From positions 29,906 to 93,905 of the forward strand of contig NZ_QVMI01000030.1 in assembly GCF_010500965.1 (NCBI RefSeq): a DNA stretch of 64,000 nucleotides, given 5' to 3'. A program made the position numbers and the translations under genes. The notes beneath the pieces are model-generated. The model was not told the DNA's origin. It worked only from the letters and a program-made list of their open reading frames with translations, and ran no database searches. This DNA is from Bacteroides sp. 51. Its GTDB lineage: Bacteria; Bacteroidota; Bacteroidia; Bacteroidales; Bacteroidaceae. Below, piece after piece: positions 63,817 through 64,000 of the stretch. Every line of letters starts with the position of its first letter. Positions within the stretch are counted from its first letter, which is position 1.

Positions 63817-64000
63817 TCATACCGCAAGTCCGGTGAAGCAACAAAAAATAAAAATATCCCTAACTTGTGAGAGTCGGTCAATCTCAATTTTCTTATTTAT
63901 CATCAGTAGTGTCCGGAGAAATCTTACCAGATGGTTAGCTGGTTTTCATCCTCCTGATTAATATTTAATTTTTTAATACGCTCAAACAACTTGCTTATAG
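63817..64000 (-). pseudogene. Fragment of a tyrosine recombinase/integrase
   Basis: A minus-strand frame gives INKKIEIDRLSQVRDIFI FCCFTGLA followed at once by a stop (63817-63819), matching the conserved box just before the catalytic Arg region of Bacteroidetes tyrosine recombinases. The rest of the catalytic domain is missing or out of frame. To the right, in another frame, a second fragment ends at 63924 (ERIKKLNINQEDENQLTIW) and may belong to the same broken gene or to another gene crossing the window edge. Confidence 0.6.

Noticed and set aside
63716-63961. Plus-strand 81-residue frame at the right end
   Set aside because: It is antisense to the recognisable recombinase fragment.

Overview
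The window looks like a chromosomal segment from a gut-type Bacteroidales (Bacteroides or a close relative). The reasons are three SusC-type receptors, two of them with SusD partners, an ECF sigma/FecR pair, GH92, GH43, GH31 and GH2 enzymes, DUF3823, DUF4988 and DUF6377 proteins, and promoters of the Bacteroides type (TAnnTTTG, sometimes with an upstream TTTG) instead of classical -10/-35 boxes and strong Shine-Dalgarno sites. The genus cannot be fixed from sequence reading alone.

Layout. 1-4473 (minus): the edge of a polysaccharide utilisation locus, with a SusC receptor cut by the window start and a DUF6377 membrane regulator. 4474-5767: a long gap with a candidate promoter-to-terminator small RNA. 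5768-8887: an AraC regulator, a hexapeptide acetyltransferase, a cyclophilin-like lipoprotein and an alpha/beta hydrolase. 9018-18703: a sigma / anti-sigma / SusC / SusD / GH2 locus. 18839-22866 (minus): a DJ-1 protein, three tandem O6-methylguanine methyltransferase paralogues (one fused to AraC) and a membrane metallophosphoesterase. 23018-30481 (minus): a thiamin operon behind a TPP riboswitch, thiD-thiS-tenI-thiE-thiG-thiC-thiH-thiF, with nested palindromic elements in two of its gaps. 30840-37395: stress and regulatory genes (HU-like protein, zinc-ribbon proteins, AraC/GyrI, DJ-1, HxlR, GNAT, ABC-F ATPase, nitroreductase). 37495-57192: a large PUL with GH43, GH92, two GH71/99-like proteins, DUF3823, SusD, SusC, DUF4988 and GH31, plus a divergent transmembrane regulator with a kelch-like sensor and a SARP-like output. 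57398-59760: msrA and an EEP-phosphatase/metallophosphoesterase fusion. 59761-64000: a repeat-rich AT-rich stretch, a three-gene wHTH / nucleotidyltransferase / metallophosphoesterase operon, and a broken tyrosine recombinase.

How the genes work together. In the large PUL, the GH99-like endo-acting candidates, GH92 alpha-mannosidase and GH31 alpha-glycosidase suggest an alpha-mannoside-containing glycan; this is inference. A 16-bp motif occurs at exactly the same distance (46 nt) from the -7 box of the DUF4988-SusC operon and of the GH31 gene, and is a candidate operator for the regulator encoded alongside. The thiamin operon is complete for thiazole and pyrimidine synthesis and coupling, although its ThiF lacks the usual cysteines.

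The least familiar system is the 61.1-63.6 kb operon, which resembles an AbiE-type toxin/antitoxin pair with an added phosphoesterase. Its promoter is overlapped by four TTATCA boxes, and it lies beside recombinase debris. The window also holds several families of dispersed palindromes, two of them inserted inside one another in opposite orders at two sites.
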